Origin: JADGQN01 sp035315185
GTDB lineage: Bacteria; Desulfobacterota; Syntrophorhabdia; Syntrophorhabdales; WCHB1-27
Reading direction: 5' to 3'
NCBI GenBank assembly: GCA_035315185.1
Contig: DATFYE010000063.1
Span: 33,888-97,887 of the forward strand
DNA: 64,000 nucleotides
The position numbers and the translations under genes are program-made. The notes under the pieces were generated by a model. It was given only the letters and a program-made list of their open reading frames with translations, was not told the origin of the DNA and did no database searches. Below are positions 26,317 through 35,069 of this stretch, in pieces. Position 1 is the stretch's first letter; each line of letters opens with the position of its first letter.

Positions 26317-27666
26317 GTGGTGAATGAGCGACGTATACGTCTGATAAAGGATGGCCCCGAACATGAAGGCCCGGTTCTTTATTGGATGAGCCGCGATCAG
26401 CGCGTTAAGGACAACTGGGCACTCCTTTTTGCACAGGGTCTGGCGCTGGAGCGCAAGCAGCCCCTGGTCGTCCTATTCTGTCTCGTGCCCCGGTTTCTCG
26501 GCGCCACCTCCCCTCAGTACAACTTCATGCTGGCAGGACTGCGTGAAGTAGAAGAGGATCTGAAAAAGGCTCACATACCATTCTTCGTATTGACCGGTAT
26601 CCCGAAAAGAGAGCTGCCTCGTTTCATCACAGAACATGGAGCGGGAGTGCTTGTGACTGACTTCGATCCTCTGCGCGTCAAACGTGAGTGGAAGAAGGCT
26701 ATCGCAGAGCGGCTTCCAATTCCATTCTATGAGGCAGATGCACACAACATAGTGCCTTGCTGGGTTGCCTCATCCAAGCAGGAGCTGGGTGCACGCACGC
26801 TCAGGCCAAAGATACATCGCCTGCTGCCTGAATTCATGGAGGAGCTTCCCGGACTGAAGACACATCACTTTCAGCTACAGCAAAAGACTGAAGCGGTGGA
26901 CTGGAATGCCGCTGTCAGATCCCTCCGAATCGATACAGGCTCAAGAATGACGTGGATCAAGCCCGGTGCGAAGGAAGCGCTTCAAAGGCTGCGCTCCTTC
27001 ATTCGGGACAAGCTCTCTTTGTATGATGGCGCGCGAAATGACCCCACACAGGAGGCTGTGTCTCGTCTTTCACCGTACCTCCATTTCGGCCAGATTGCTG
27101 CGCAACGGGTGACCCTGGAAGTTTCTAAAGCAGAAGCCTCTGCTAGTGCTAAAGAGGCCTTCCTCGAGGAACTGATCGTGAGGAGGGAACTGGCAGACAA
27201 CTTCTGCTATTATAACGAGCAGTACGACTCTTTCGAGAGCTTTCCCGGATGGGCACAAGAAACGCTACGCGACCATGCGAAAGACCCGAGACCTTACCTC
27301 TACACGCGCGATCAACTTGAACATGCGCAAACCCATGACCAGCTCTGGAATGCTGCGCAGCTAGAGATGAAATCGCAGGGTAAGATGCACGGATACATGC
27401 GTATGTATTGGGCCAAGAAGATTCTTGAGTGGACCCGCCATCCCCGGGAAGCACTGGAGATTGCCATCTATCTCAACGACCGATATGAGCTGGACGGCCG
27501 TGATCCCAACGGGTACACCGGTATCGCCTGGTCCGTTGGAGGGGTGCACGACAGGCCCTGGCCGGAACGCCCTATATTCGGGAAGATCCGCTACATGAGC
27601 TATAACGGCTGCAAGTCCAAATTTGATGTGAAGGCTTATATCGAATCTGTTCAGCAATCAGGATGA
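26317..27666 (+). CDS. Class II CPD photolyase
   Basis: A 449-residue deoxyribodipyrimidine photolyase that repairs cyclobutane dimers with light. The N-terminal antenna domain begins RRIRLIKDG..GPVLYWMSRDQRVKDNWALLFAQ, typical of class II. FAD-domain motifs include SRLSPYLHFGQIAAQRV, EELIVRRELADNFCYYN, MHGYMRMYWAKKILEW and GYTGIAWSVGGVHDRPW. The start is uncertain: GTG 26317 or GTG 26320, both without a good Shine-Dalgarno site. Finding it in a presumed strict anaerobe suggests exposure to light. Confidence 0.93.
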   Translation: MVNERRIRLIKDGPEHEGPVLYWMSRDQRVKDNWALLFAQGLALERKQPLVVLFCLVPRFLGATSPQYNFMLAGLREVEEDLKKAHIPFFVLTGIPKRELPRFITEHGAGVLVTDFDPLRVKREWKKAIAERLPIPFYEADAHNIVPCWVASSKQELGARTLRPKIHRLLPEFMEELPGLKTHHFQLQQKTEAVDWNAAVRSLRIDTGSRMTWIKPGAKEALQRLRSFIRDKLSLYDGARNDPTQEAVSRLSPYLHFGQIAAQRVTLEVSKAEASASAKEAFLEELIVRRELADNFCYYNEQYDSFESFPGWAQETLRDHAKDPRPYLYTRDQLEHAQTHDQLWNAAQLEMKSQGKMHGYMRMYWAKKILEWTRHPREALEIAIYLNDRYELDGRDPNGYTGIAWSVGGVHDRPWPERPIFGKIRYMSYNGCKSKFDVKAYIESVQQSG

Positions 27667-27836
27667 CAGACGGCCCAAGGCACGGAACCTGCACAGAATA
27701 AGGCCTGCCGTGTTCAGGGCGACAAACACCTTCTGAACTCAAGAAGATACGTTTTTCTCATCATGCTGCATCGCGTCATGTACAGGCTTGCTCCACCTTG
27801 TAATACCGGGACGAGCACAAACCCCTTAGAATTCTC
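27667..27836. other. Intergenic stretch, nothing recognised
   Basis: No gene, repeat or clear structure is recognised between the photolyase gene and the promoter at 27837. Confidence 0.3.
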
Positions 27837-27865
27837 TTGACATAGGCAGAGCCATCAATTAAAAC
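27837..27865 (+). promoter_or_regulatory. Candidate promoter of nuoEFG-nfnAB operon
   Basis: TTGACA (27837-27842), 17 bp, then TAAAAC (27860-27865). The -35 is perfect and the -10 is partial. It is the best promoter candidate in the 300-bp gap before nuoE. Confidence 0.45.
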
Positions 27866-27881
27866 AATTGCGGGGGAGTGC

Positions 27882-27959
27882 ATGTCGGCCAATCAACAGG
27901 CGACATATGGCGTACTTGCAGCCATACGGTTAACTCAGTCCACTATTGTGAAAAAATGA
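27882..27959 (+). CDS. Short open frame upstream of nuoE (possible leader peptide)
   Basis: A 25-codon frame begins ATG 27882 after a GGGGGAG ribosome-binding-like sequence and ends TGA 27959, 51 bp before nuoE. The sequence (MSANQQATYGVLAAIRL...) matches nothing I recognise. It lies just after the candidate promoter, so it could be a leader peptide; it may equally be chance. Confidence 0.25.
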   Translation: MSANQQATYGVLAAIRLTQSTIVKK

Positions 27960-28010
27960 ATTACGTTGTGCGTGAGAAGATACGAGCACGTCGTCGTGCG
28001 GAGGAATAGT

Positions 28011-28460
28011 ATGCCTGAAACGGTTGCTGCAATACTGGTGAAACATAGCAGAAAACCGGAGAATCTCATCCCGATTCTCCAGGACGTTCAGAAGGAACTC
28101 GGCTATATTTCGCCAGAGTCGGTCAAAGATATTTCCCGGTATTTGCGCATCTCCGAGAATCAGATCTTTGGAGTTTCCTCGTTCTATGCCCAGTTCAGGT
28201 TCACCAGGCCGGGGCGCCACTCTCTTAAGGTCTGCCTGGGGACAGCCTGCCATGTGAGGGGCGGTGCCACAGTGCTTGACACGCTGGAAAATGTGTTGGG
28301 AGTCAAATGTGGAGATACGACGCCTGACGCACGGTTCGACCTGGAGCGGGTTGCCTGCTTAGGGTGCTGCGCCCTTTCCCCAGTGGTGCAGATCGATAAG
28401 AGAATTTACAGTCGGGTTGCAGTCAACAAACTATCGGAGCTATTGAAGTTCTATGAATAA
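28011..28460 (+). CDS. nuoE: NuoE-like [2Fe-2S] subunit
   Basis: A 149-residue thioredoxin-like ferredoxin subunit. The helical N-terminus (LIPILQDVQKELGYISPESV..ISRYLRISENQIFGVSSFYAQF) leads to the four-cysteine cluster site CLGTACHVRGG.. then CLGCCALSP. It passes electrons from the flavin subunit. ATG 28011 has a GGAGG site; the open frame extends upstream without support. It overlaps nuoF by 8 bp. Confidence 0.93.
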   Translation: MPETVAAILVKHSRKPENLIPILQDVQKELGYISPESVKDISRYLRISENQIFGVSSFYAQFRFTRPGRHSLKVCLGTACHVRGGATVLDTLENVLGVKCGDTTPDARFDLERVACLGCCALSPVVQIDKRIYSRVAVNKLSELLKFYE

Positions 28461-30333
28461 TCTAACGAAGCGAATAGAATCGGCCAAGGAGAAGTGGGAG
28501 GCTTTTCAAAAAAATAAAGAACCCATCATTTATATCGGTGCGGCTTCGTGTGGCCGTGCCGCGGGTGCGGTTCAGCTTCTGGCGCAGACCGACCGCTGGC
28601 TCAAGGAGAACGAGCTGGCCGCAAAGGTCGTCCAGGTGGGCTGTATCGGCCCTTGTTATCTTGAGCCTCTCGTTGATATCCAGATGCCCGGCCAGCCGAG
28701 GGTGAGCTACAACAATGTCACTCCCAAATTGCTACCGGTTATTCTAGGCTCGCACGTCGGCGAGTCTGTGCCGTATGCCAAGGCCGCAATTGGCCATTTT
28801 GGCAAGGAGCCGCTTAACGGCATACCTCGATTCTTCGATCTGCCGATGTTGAAGCCGCAGGTGCGCGTTGTGCTCCGAAACTGCGGTCTCATCGACCCTG
28901 AGCAGATCGACCAGTATCTCGCTGTCGACGGATACCAGGGATTCATGAACGCCCTGAAGACACCGCCTGACGATGTTATCGGGGTTGTCCGCCGGGCGGG
29001 CCTGAGGGGCCGCGGCGGCGCAGGTTTCCCCACGTTCAAGAAGTGGACTGCCTGTAGAAATGCCCCGGGCAACCAGAAGTATCTGATCTGCAACGCGGAT
29101 GAAGGGGACCCTGGAGCATTCATGAACAGGTCGCTCATTGAATCTGATCCGCACGCGCTGCTCGAGGGCATGTTGATTGCCGGCTATGCCATCGGGGCCA
29201 GCCACGGCATCGTATACATCAGGGCCGAGTATCCCCTTGCGATAGAGCGTCTCTACCAGGCTATGCAGCAGATGAGAGATTACGGATTGCTGGGCGAGCA
29301 TATCCTCGATTCCGACTTCAGTTTCGATATCAAGGTCAAGGAAGGAGCCGGAGCTTTTGTGTGCGGTGAGGAGACTGCGCTGATCGGCTCCATCGAGGGA
29401 AAGCGCGGCATGCCCAAGTCGCGCCCCCCGTTTCCGGCCATATCAGGCCTTTTCGGATGCCCGACCATTATAAATAATGTGGAAACACTGGGAACGCTCC
29501 CGAATATCCTGAGAAACGGGCCCGACTGGTACAACAGGTTCGGTAAGGAAGGAAACCGGGGCACAAAAACCTTCTCCCTGGTCGGGAAAGTCCGCCGCCA
29601 GGGCCTGATTGAGGTGCAGCTCGGCACATCACTGCGGGAGATTATTTTTGATATCGGTGGCGGACTGCAGAAACCGTTCAAGGCCATCCAGACCGGCGGG
29701 CCTTCCGGTGGCTGCCTGTCTGAGGAGTTCCTTGATCTCACCGTGGACTACGAGTCGTTGACTGCTGCCGGGTCGATCATGGGATCAGGTGGGCTCATCG
29801 TGATGGATGAGGACACCTGCGTCGTCGATCTCGCAAAATATTTTCTCGATTTCACGCAGAAGGAATCGTGCGGCAAGTGCACGCCGTGCCGCGTCGGGAC
29901 CCGGCACATGGTCGAGATCCTTACGAAAATAACACACGGCGAAGGCAGTGCCGAGGACTTGCTGGCGCTTCGAACCCTGGGCGATACCATAAAGAAAGGA
30001 GCCCTCTGCGGGCTCGGTCAGACCGCTCCCAATCCGGTTCTCACAACGCTGAGGTATTTTAGAAACGAGTACCTCGAACACATCAAGGAGCAGCGGTGCA
30101 GGGCCGTGGTCTGCAAAGACCTGATTGAGTACCGGGTTATCAAGGAGAAGTGCACCGGCTGCCAGTCGTGTGTCAAGGTCTGTCCGACAGGTGCCATCTC
30201 AGGACCGCGATCAGAGCCGCACAATGTTGACAAAACAAAGTGCATCAAGTGCCGCTCTTGCTACGTGACCTGCCGTTTCGAAGCGATTGCCGGCGATGCT
30301 ATCGTGATCGGGAGCGTGGAGAAGACATCATGA
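28453..30333 (+). CDS. nuoF: NuoF-like NAD(P)H:acceptor flavin subunit with extra Fe-S domains
   Basis: A 626-residue protein of the HydB/NuoF type. The first ~110 residues are a thioredoxin-like [2Fe-2S] domain (SCGRAAGA..VGCIGPCYLEP; three cysteines visible). The NADH and FMN site follows (GLRGRGGAGFPTFKKW, CNADEGDPGAF, GAGAFVCGEETALIGSIEG), then the [4Fe-4S] motif SCGKCTPCRVGTRHM, and a C-terminal ferredoxin with two CxxCxxCxxxCP-like clusters. This layout is typical of soluble bifurcating enzymes rather than respiratory complex I. Its stop overlaps the next start as ATGA. Confidence 0.93.
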   Translation: MNNLTKRIESAKEKWEAFQKNKEPIIYIGAASCGRAAGAVQLLAQTDRWLKENELAAKVVQVGCIGPCYLEPLVDIQMPGQPRVSYNNVTPKLLPVILGSHVGESVPYAKAAIGHFGKEPLNGIPRFFDLPMLKPQVRVVLRNCGLIDPEQIDQYLAVDGYQGFMNALKTPPDDVIGVVRRAGLRGRGGAGFPTFKKWTACRNAPGNQKYLICNADEGDPGAFMNRSLIESDPHALLEGMLIAGYAIGASHGIVYIRAEYPLAIERLYQAMQQMRDYGLLGEHILDSDFSFDIKVKEGAGAFVCGEETALIGSIEGKRGMPKSRPPFPAISGLFGCPTIINNVETLGTLPNILRNGPDWYNRFGKEGNRGTKTFSLVGKVRRQGLIEVQLGTSLREIIFDIGGGLQKPFKAIQTGGPSGGCLSEEFLDLTVDYESLTAAGSIMGSGGLIVMDEDTCVVDLAKYFLDFTQKESCGKCTPCRVGTRHMVEILTKITHGEGSAEDLLALRTLGDTIKKGALCGLGQTAPNPVLTTLRYFRNEYLEHIKEQRCRAVVCKDLIEYRVIKEKCTGCQSCVKVCPTGAISGPRSEPHNVDKTKCIKCRSCYVTCRFEAIAGDAIVIGSVEKTS

Positions 30334-32573
30334 CGAAGGAAAGGATGCTTTCTATCACCATCGACAACAAGCAGATACAGGTTCGTTCAAGCCAGACAAT
30401 ACTGGAGGCCGCCCGGGATAACGGAATCGTTATCCCATCACTCTGTGCCATGGAACATCTTCCCCCGTATGGGGCCTGCCGGCTCTGCGTGGTGGAGGTG
30501 GACGGGTTGCGGGGGTTTCCGACGTCATGCACGACCCCCGTGGAAAACGGGATGGTCATAAGGACAGGCACCACTGAGCTGAAAAGCCTGAGACAGGAGA
30601 TCCTGCGGTTAACCCTGGGTGAACATCCGGCGAGCTGCCTCTTCTGCGGTGAGGCAGATGAATGCAAGAAGTATCAGGGAACCATTCGCAAAGTCGGTAT
30701 GACCACGGGGTGCCGATACTGCTCCAATGACGACCGGTGCGAACTGCAGCAGCTCACAGAGCGTATCGGTCTCACGGAAACATCTTACCCGGTCTACTAT
30801 CGAAACTTCAGCGTGGAAAAATACGATCCCTTTTATGACCGCGATTACAATCTCTGCATCCTCTGCGGCAGGTGTGTACGTGTGTGCAATGACGTGCGCC
30901 TGAATGCGACGCTCGCCTTCAAGCAACGGGGCAAGTTGACGACCATCGGACCGGCGTTTGACCGCACACATCTTGAGGCGGGGTGTGAGTTCTGCGGAGC
31001 CTGTGTCGATGTATGCCCTACCGGAGCCCTTTCTCCAAAGGTGTCCAAGTGGTCGGGCAAAGCAGATGCTGACATCAGCACAACGTGTGTCTACTGTTCC
31101 ATCGGTTGCCAAATCCGGTTGCAGACGAAGAATAACAAGGTCATCGATGCTCTCCCCGACTATGCGTCATCCGTGGATCATGGGCTGATCTGCGTTAAAG
31201 GACGTTTTGCAGTCCCCGAGTATGTGCATAGTGCAGCCCGTTATTCGAATCCGCGGGAGATGACCCCCATGGGGTACAATGACATCTCTTGGGAAGATGC
31301 CATAACCAGGGCAGCCGACAGATTGAAGGATGTCGGCCCGGATCAGTGCCTCGTCATGGTCTCGCCGGAACTCTCCAACGAAGACCTGTTCGTGGCCCAG
31401 CAGTTCGCCAGACAGGCAATTGGTTCTGAAAACATTGGATCGTCCCTGATGATCGAGCTTGGTGATGACCTCCTGCCGTTCATCGATCTTGCCACCCGCA
31501 CGGAACCCTTTTCCGTGATGGGGGAAGCTCAAGCCATCCTTGCGGTGGGATTTGATTCGACGCACGGGTATTCCCCTATCGGCATTGCGGTGAAGCGCGC
31601 TGCCCGGCGGGGTGCTTTCCTGGCGACACTCAACTCCGCGGAATCGAACCTGGATATGCTGGCCGAAGTCTCATGCTGCCTGGATGAGGGCGACTGGGCT
31701 AATGTTCTCGACCGCATTCGGCTAGGAACGTTGGAGCCGAGTAGCACAAAACCGGCCTCTGATGGGCCTGATGCGTGGGGCGAGGAAGTGAAAAAGATCG
31801 CTCAGGCCTTTAAGGGGTCCGCCGGTAGCGTTGTCATCATTGGAGAGCAGGTGCTGACATCAGCGGGCAGGCATGAGATTCTGCAAGCGCTGCTGAAAAT
31901 CAGAGAGGAACTATCCTGCAAGATGGTGGTCGCACACCCATACACGAACCTTTGTGGCATGGTGGCCGTGGGTGCTCTGGCAGGCCTGGAACCCGGCCAG
32001 GCCGTGCGTAAAGGCGCGTCTGAAGCGGCCCTTCCCTTTGCACCGCGGCCGATTGATTTCACAAAACCGCGGAAAGTAGTTTATCTGATAGGAGAGGCGC
32101 CATCGTCAGGTCTCCCCGAATGTGACTACCTGATCTACCAAAATGCGCTGCCGGGCGGGTTCCCCCGCCAGCCGGATTTAATTCTTCCCACAAGCCTGTT
32201 TAGCGAAGCAGCGGGAACCATCATTAACGCGGAAGGTAGAATTCTCCAGGTGCGTGAAGCCGTGGCCCCCTTCGAGGATAGCAAGCCTGACTGGTGGATA
32301 CTGAGCAGGATCGCGGAGAAGCTGGGCAAAGGAAAACCGAAGTACGCAACGCTATCGGCTGTACAGCAGGAGGGGAAGAAGCAGGTGAAAGGTGTCTCTG
32401 ATTCGAGGAAGAAAGTTGAGTTTGAAAGAGTCAGCTATGCCGCGGTGAGGAGGACCGATGGCGGAACCGACTCGGGTGACTCGCGCCGGAAAAGAAAACA
32501 TGCCCGGTACCGTGGGATCGCGCTCAGCGATGTGGTCGAGGGAATGAAAGTGATAAGGAGAAATAATGAATAG
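30330..32573 (+). CDS. NuoG/Fdh-alpha-like Fe-S protein with degenerate molybdopterin domain
   Basis: A 747-residue protein. It has an N-terminal [2Fe-2S] domain (CAMEHLPPYGACRLC..C), a His-Cys3 segment (HPASCLFCGEADEC), an added CRYC..C pair, two [4Fe-4S] clusters (CILCGRCVRVC, CEFCGACVDVC) and the CVYCSIGC..C motif that opens molybdopterin domains. The remainder resembles that domain but has no recognisable catalytic Sec or Cys and no complete C-terminal MGD-binding domain; it ends in a basic Lys/Arg tail. It is therefore probably an electron-wiring subunit, as NuoG is, rather than a formate dehydrogenase. ATG 30330 overlaps nuoF. Confidence 0.85.
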   Translation: MTKERMLSITIDNKQIQVRSSQTILEAARDNGIVIPSLCAMEHLPPYGACRLCVVEVDGLRGFPTSCTTPVENGMVIRTGTTELKSLRQEILRLTLGEHPASCLFCGEADECKKYQGTIRKVGMTTGCRYCSNDDRCELQQLTERIGLTETSYPVYYRNFSVEKYDPFYDRDYNLCILCGRCVRVCNDVRLNATLAFKQRGKLTTIGPAFDRTHLEAGCEFCGACVDVCPTGALSPKVSKWSGKADADISTTCVYCSIGCQIRLQTKNNKVIDALPDYASSVDHGLICVKGRFAVPEYVHSAARYSNPREMTPMGYNDISWEDAITRAADRLKDVGPDQCLVMVSPELSNEDLFVAQQFARQAIGSENIGSSLMIELGDDLLPFIDLATRTEPFSVMGEAQAILAVGFDSTHGYSPIGIAVKRAARRGAFLATLNSAESNLDMLAEVSCCLDEGDWANVLDRIRLGTLEPSSTKPASDGPDAWGEEVKKIAQAFKGSAGSVVIIGEQVLTSAGRHEILQALLKIREELSCKMVVAHPYTNLCGMVAVGALAGLEPGQAVRKGASEAALPFAPRPIDFTKPRKVVYLIGEAPSSGLPECDYLIYQNALPGGFPRQPDLILPTSLFSEAAGTIINAEGRILQVREAVAPFEDSKPDWWILSRIAEKLGKGKPKYATLSAVQQEGKKQVKGVSDSRKKVEFERVSYAAVRRTDGGTDSGDSRRKRKHARYRGIALSDVVEGMKVIRRNNE

Positions 32574-33423
32574 GATCGTCCAGCGCACCATGATTGTCCC
32601 CAACATGCATCTCCTTGAGCTCGAGGCTCCGGAGATCGCTTCGAAGATACGGCCGGGCCAATTCGTCATCGTTCGTCCCGACGAGGAAGGTGAGCGCGTG
32701 CCCCTTTCGGTGGCTGACTGGGACGAGGAGAAGGGCACGATAACTATCGTGTTCATGGAGGTCGGTGCTTCAACCGGGCAGCTTGCTTCCCTGAAGGCAG
32801 GAGACACGGTTCCGACCTGCGTGGGGCCGCTGGGGAACGCAACGGAGATAGCTCCGTTCGGTACGGTCATGCTCGTGGCCGGATGTTACGGAATCGGGAG
32901 CATATACCCGGTCGCCCGCGAGCTGAAGAAGCAAGGGAACAAGGTCCTCACCGTTATAGAGGCAAGAAGCTCTTACCTCCTTTACTGGCTCGATAAGTTC
33001 GTCGGGCTCTCCGACAAGATCTTTTCGATAACGCGCGATGGGAGCCAGGGTCTCAAAGGGCACGTGAGCCGCCTGACCGAGATCGTCAATGGTCTGCCAA
33101 AGCCTCCGGACAGGATCATCGTCAACGGGTGTACCTATCTGATGGCCCACACGTCGGAGATCACGCGCAGCATGGGAATACCGACCGTTGTCAACCTGAA
33201 CCCGATCATGATCGATGGAACAGGCATGTGCGGAGTCTGCCGCGTGACCGTAACCGGTAAGATGAAGTTTGCGTGCGTGGATGGACCGGAGTTCAACGGG
33301 CACGAGGTCGATTGGAAGGAGTTCCTGGCGCGGAGGAAGCAGTACATGGATGAAGAGGCGCTTCCCTTCAGGCGAAGCGAACCGAAGCCCGCAATCCATA
33401 AAGAGGGGAAGTGTCAAGCATGA
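32566..33423 (+). CDS. nfnA: NfnA/SudB-type NAD-binding [2Fe-2S] flavoprotein subunit
   Basis: A 285-residue ferredoxin-NADP reductase-like subunit (NfnA, SudB, glutamate synthase beta-associated type). It has an FAD segment (PLSVADWDEEKGTITIVFMEVGASTGQL), a nucleotide segment (VAGCYGIGSIYPVARELKKQGN), and the C-terminal [2Fe-2S] motif MIDGTGMCGVCRVTVTGKMKFACVDGPEFNGHEVDW. In Nfn the pair carries out flavin-based bifurcation among NADPH, NADH and ferredoxin. It overlaps both neighbours by a few bases. Confidence 0.92.
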   Translation: MNRIVQRTMIVPNMHLLELEAPEIASKIRPGQFVIVRPDEEGERVPLSVADWDEEKGTITIVFMEVGASTGQLASLKAGDTVPTCVGPLGNATEIAPFGTVMLVAGCYGIGSIYPVARELKKQGNKVLTVIEARSSYLLYWLDKFVGLSDKIFSITRDGSQGLKGHVSRLTEIVNGLPKPPDRIIVNGCTYLMAHTSEITRSMGIPTVVNLNPIMIDGTGMCGVCRVTVTGKMKFACVDGPEFNGHEVDWKEFLARRKQYMDEEALPFRRSEPKPAIHKEGKCQA

Positions 33424-34823
33424 GCACGGAAGAGCGCCCCAAAAAACTTGACTTGAACCGCAACGATATGCCGAGGCAGCCTCCGGAGATCAGGCGGCAC
33501 AATTTCAACGAGGTGGCTCTCGGCTACACGCAGGATCTGGCCATGACCGAGGCAAAGCGGTGTATGCAGTGCAAGAAGCCCCGCTGCGTTACCGGGTGCC
33601 CCGTGGAAATTGATATCCCCGGGTTCATCTCGTTCGTCACCAAGGGGGACTTTGCTTCGGGCATCAAGAGGCTTAAAGAGAAGAACTGCCTGCCCGCAGT
33701 GTGCGGACGCGTCTGCCCGCAGGAGAGCCAGTGCGAGTCCCAGTGCATTCTGAAGAACAAGGGGGCAGAGGTTGCCATAGGAAGGATCGAGCGTTTTCTT
33801 GCTGACTGGGAAGCGTCCGCGGGTGCTGTCGAGATGCCGGCGCGACCAAAGTCGACAGGGAAGAAGGTTGCGGTGGTCGGGTCGGGACCGGCCGGCGTGA
33901 CGGTTGCCGGGGACCTCATCCTGCTCGGTCACGAAGTGACCATCTTTGAGGCCTTGCACAGGGCAGGAGGCGTGCTCACTTATGGCATACCCGAATTCAG
34001 GCTTCCGAAGCGGATCGTCGCGCGGGAAGTCGACTATGTGCAGAAGCTCGGGGTCAACGTCGTTACCAACTTCGTCGTGGGGAAGACGCGCACCGTGGAT
34101 GAGCTGCTCGAAGAATACGACGCATTGTTCATCGCTACAGGTGCCGGACTCCCATGGTTCATGAACATCCCCGGTGAGAACCTGAACGGCGTCTATTCAG
34201 CCAACGAATATCTGACGCGGATGAACCTGATGCAGGGGTACAAGTTCCCTGCTTCTTCCACGCCTGTGAGGAAACACTCAAGAGTTGCGGTAGTGGGTGG
34301 CGGCAATGTTGCCATGGATTCCGCGCGCACCGCGTTGCGCATGGGCGCGAAAGAGGTGCACATTATCTATCGACGCTCCATGAATGAGCTGCCTGCGCGC
34401 CATGAAGAAGTAGAGAACGCTGAGGAAGAAGGCGTAATCTTCGATGTGCTGACGCTTCCTCTGCAGTACATCGGCGACGAAAACGGCTGGCTCAAGGAGG
34501 TTGAGTGCCTCAAGATGGAACTGGGCGAGCCGGACGCGTCAGGAAGGCGTCGCCCTGTCGAAGTGAAGGACTCAAATTTCCGCACGGAATTCGATGCGCT
34601 TGTCTGCGCCGTCGGCAACAGCCCGAACCCGCTGATACCGGCCACCACAGCCGGGCTGGAAGTCACAAGGCACGGCACGATTGTGGCAGACCCGGAAACG
34701 GGGAAGACCACACGCGACCGCATATGGGCAGGGGGAGATATTGTGACAGGGGCGGCAACCGTGATACTGGCGATGGGGGCGGGGAGGAAGGCGGCCCGCT
34801 CCATCCACGCGTATCTGAGCTAG
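33420..34823 (+). CDS. nfnB: NfnB/GltD-like NADPH-binding Fe-S flavoprotein subunit
   Basis: A 467-residue NfnB/SudA protein, related to the glutamate synthase small subunit. It has N-terminal [4Fe-4S] motifs (CMQCKKPRCVTGCP and CGRVCPQESQCESQC), an FAD motif (VAVVGSGPAGVTVAGDL), a second nucleotide motif (VAVVGGGNVAMDSARTALRMG) and the WAGGDIVTGAATVILAMGAGR end. No large glutamate synthase subunit is nearby, which supports the Nfn role. ATG 33420 overlaps the nfnA stop as ATGA. It is the last gene of the operon. Confidence 0.94.
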   Translation: MSTEERPKKLDLNRNDMPRQPPEIRRHNFNEVALGYTQDLAMTEAKRCMQCKKPRCVTGCPVEIDIPGFISFVTKGDFASGIKRLKEKNCLPAVCGRVCPQESQCESQCILKNKGAEVAIGRIERFLADWEASAGAVEMPARPKSTGKKVAVVGSGPAGVTVAGDLILLGHEVTIFEALHRAGGVLTYGIPEFRLPKRIVAREVDYVQKLGVNVVTNFVVGKTRTVDELLEEYDALFIATGAGLPWFMNIPGENLNGVYSANEYLTRMNLMQGYKFPASSTPVRKHSRVAVVGGGNVAMDSARTALRMGAKEVHIIYRRSMNELPARHEEVENAEEEGVIFDVLTLPLQYIGDENGWLKEVECLKMELGEPDASGRRRPVEVKDSNFRTEFDALVCAVGNSPNPLIPATTAGLEVTRHGTIVADPETGKTTRDRIWAGGDIVTGAATVILAMGAGRKAARSIHAYLS

Positions 34824-35069
34824 CGGGCGGCGAGTTAAAGGCTCATCTCCTTCGTTGCCTGCGCCGTGCGAAACTCCAACGTAAGCGGTCTTCAGAGCAA
34901 TACCTTTCGCTGCTTTTCGTCCTTACACAGACGAATTAATATGGCGTTTCTTTGCTCCTTTGATCTTTGTGATTTCCGGGGTAAAAATGGCACCGCGATA
35001 CTGGTTCGCGGCGGCTTGTTCTTTGATCGGATTTAAGGCAGTAGTTAGTGTCGTCAATAGGTATGGTCC
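34824..35069. other. Intergenic stretch, nothing recognised
   Basis: The gap between nfnB and the insertion sequence holds no gene I can support and no clear terminator hairpin. Confidence 0.3.

Noticed and set aside
30330..32573. Formate dehydrogenase catalytic subunit
   Set aside because: Although the N-terminal half looks like FdhA, no catalytic Sec or Cys with its His-Arg context and no full MGD-binding C-terminus were found.
33420..34823. Glutamate synthase small subunit
   Set aside because: It belongs to the same protein family, but no large subunit is nearby and it is coupled to an NfnA-type gene.
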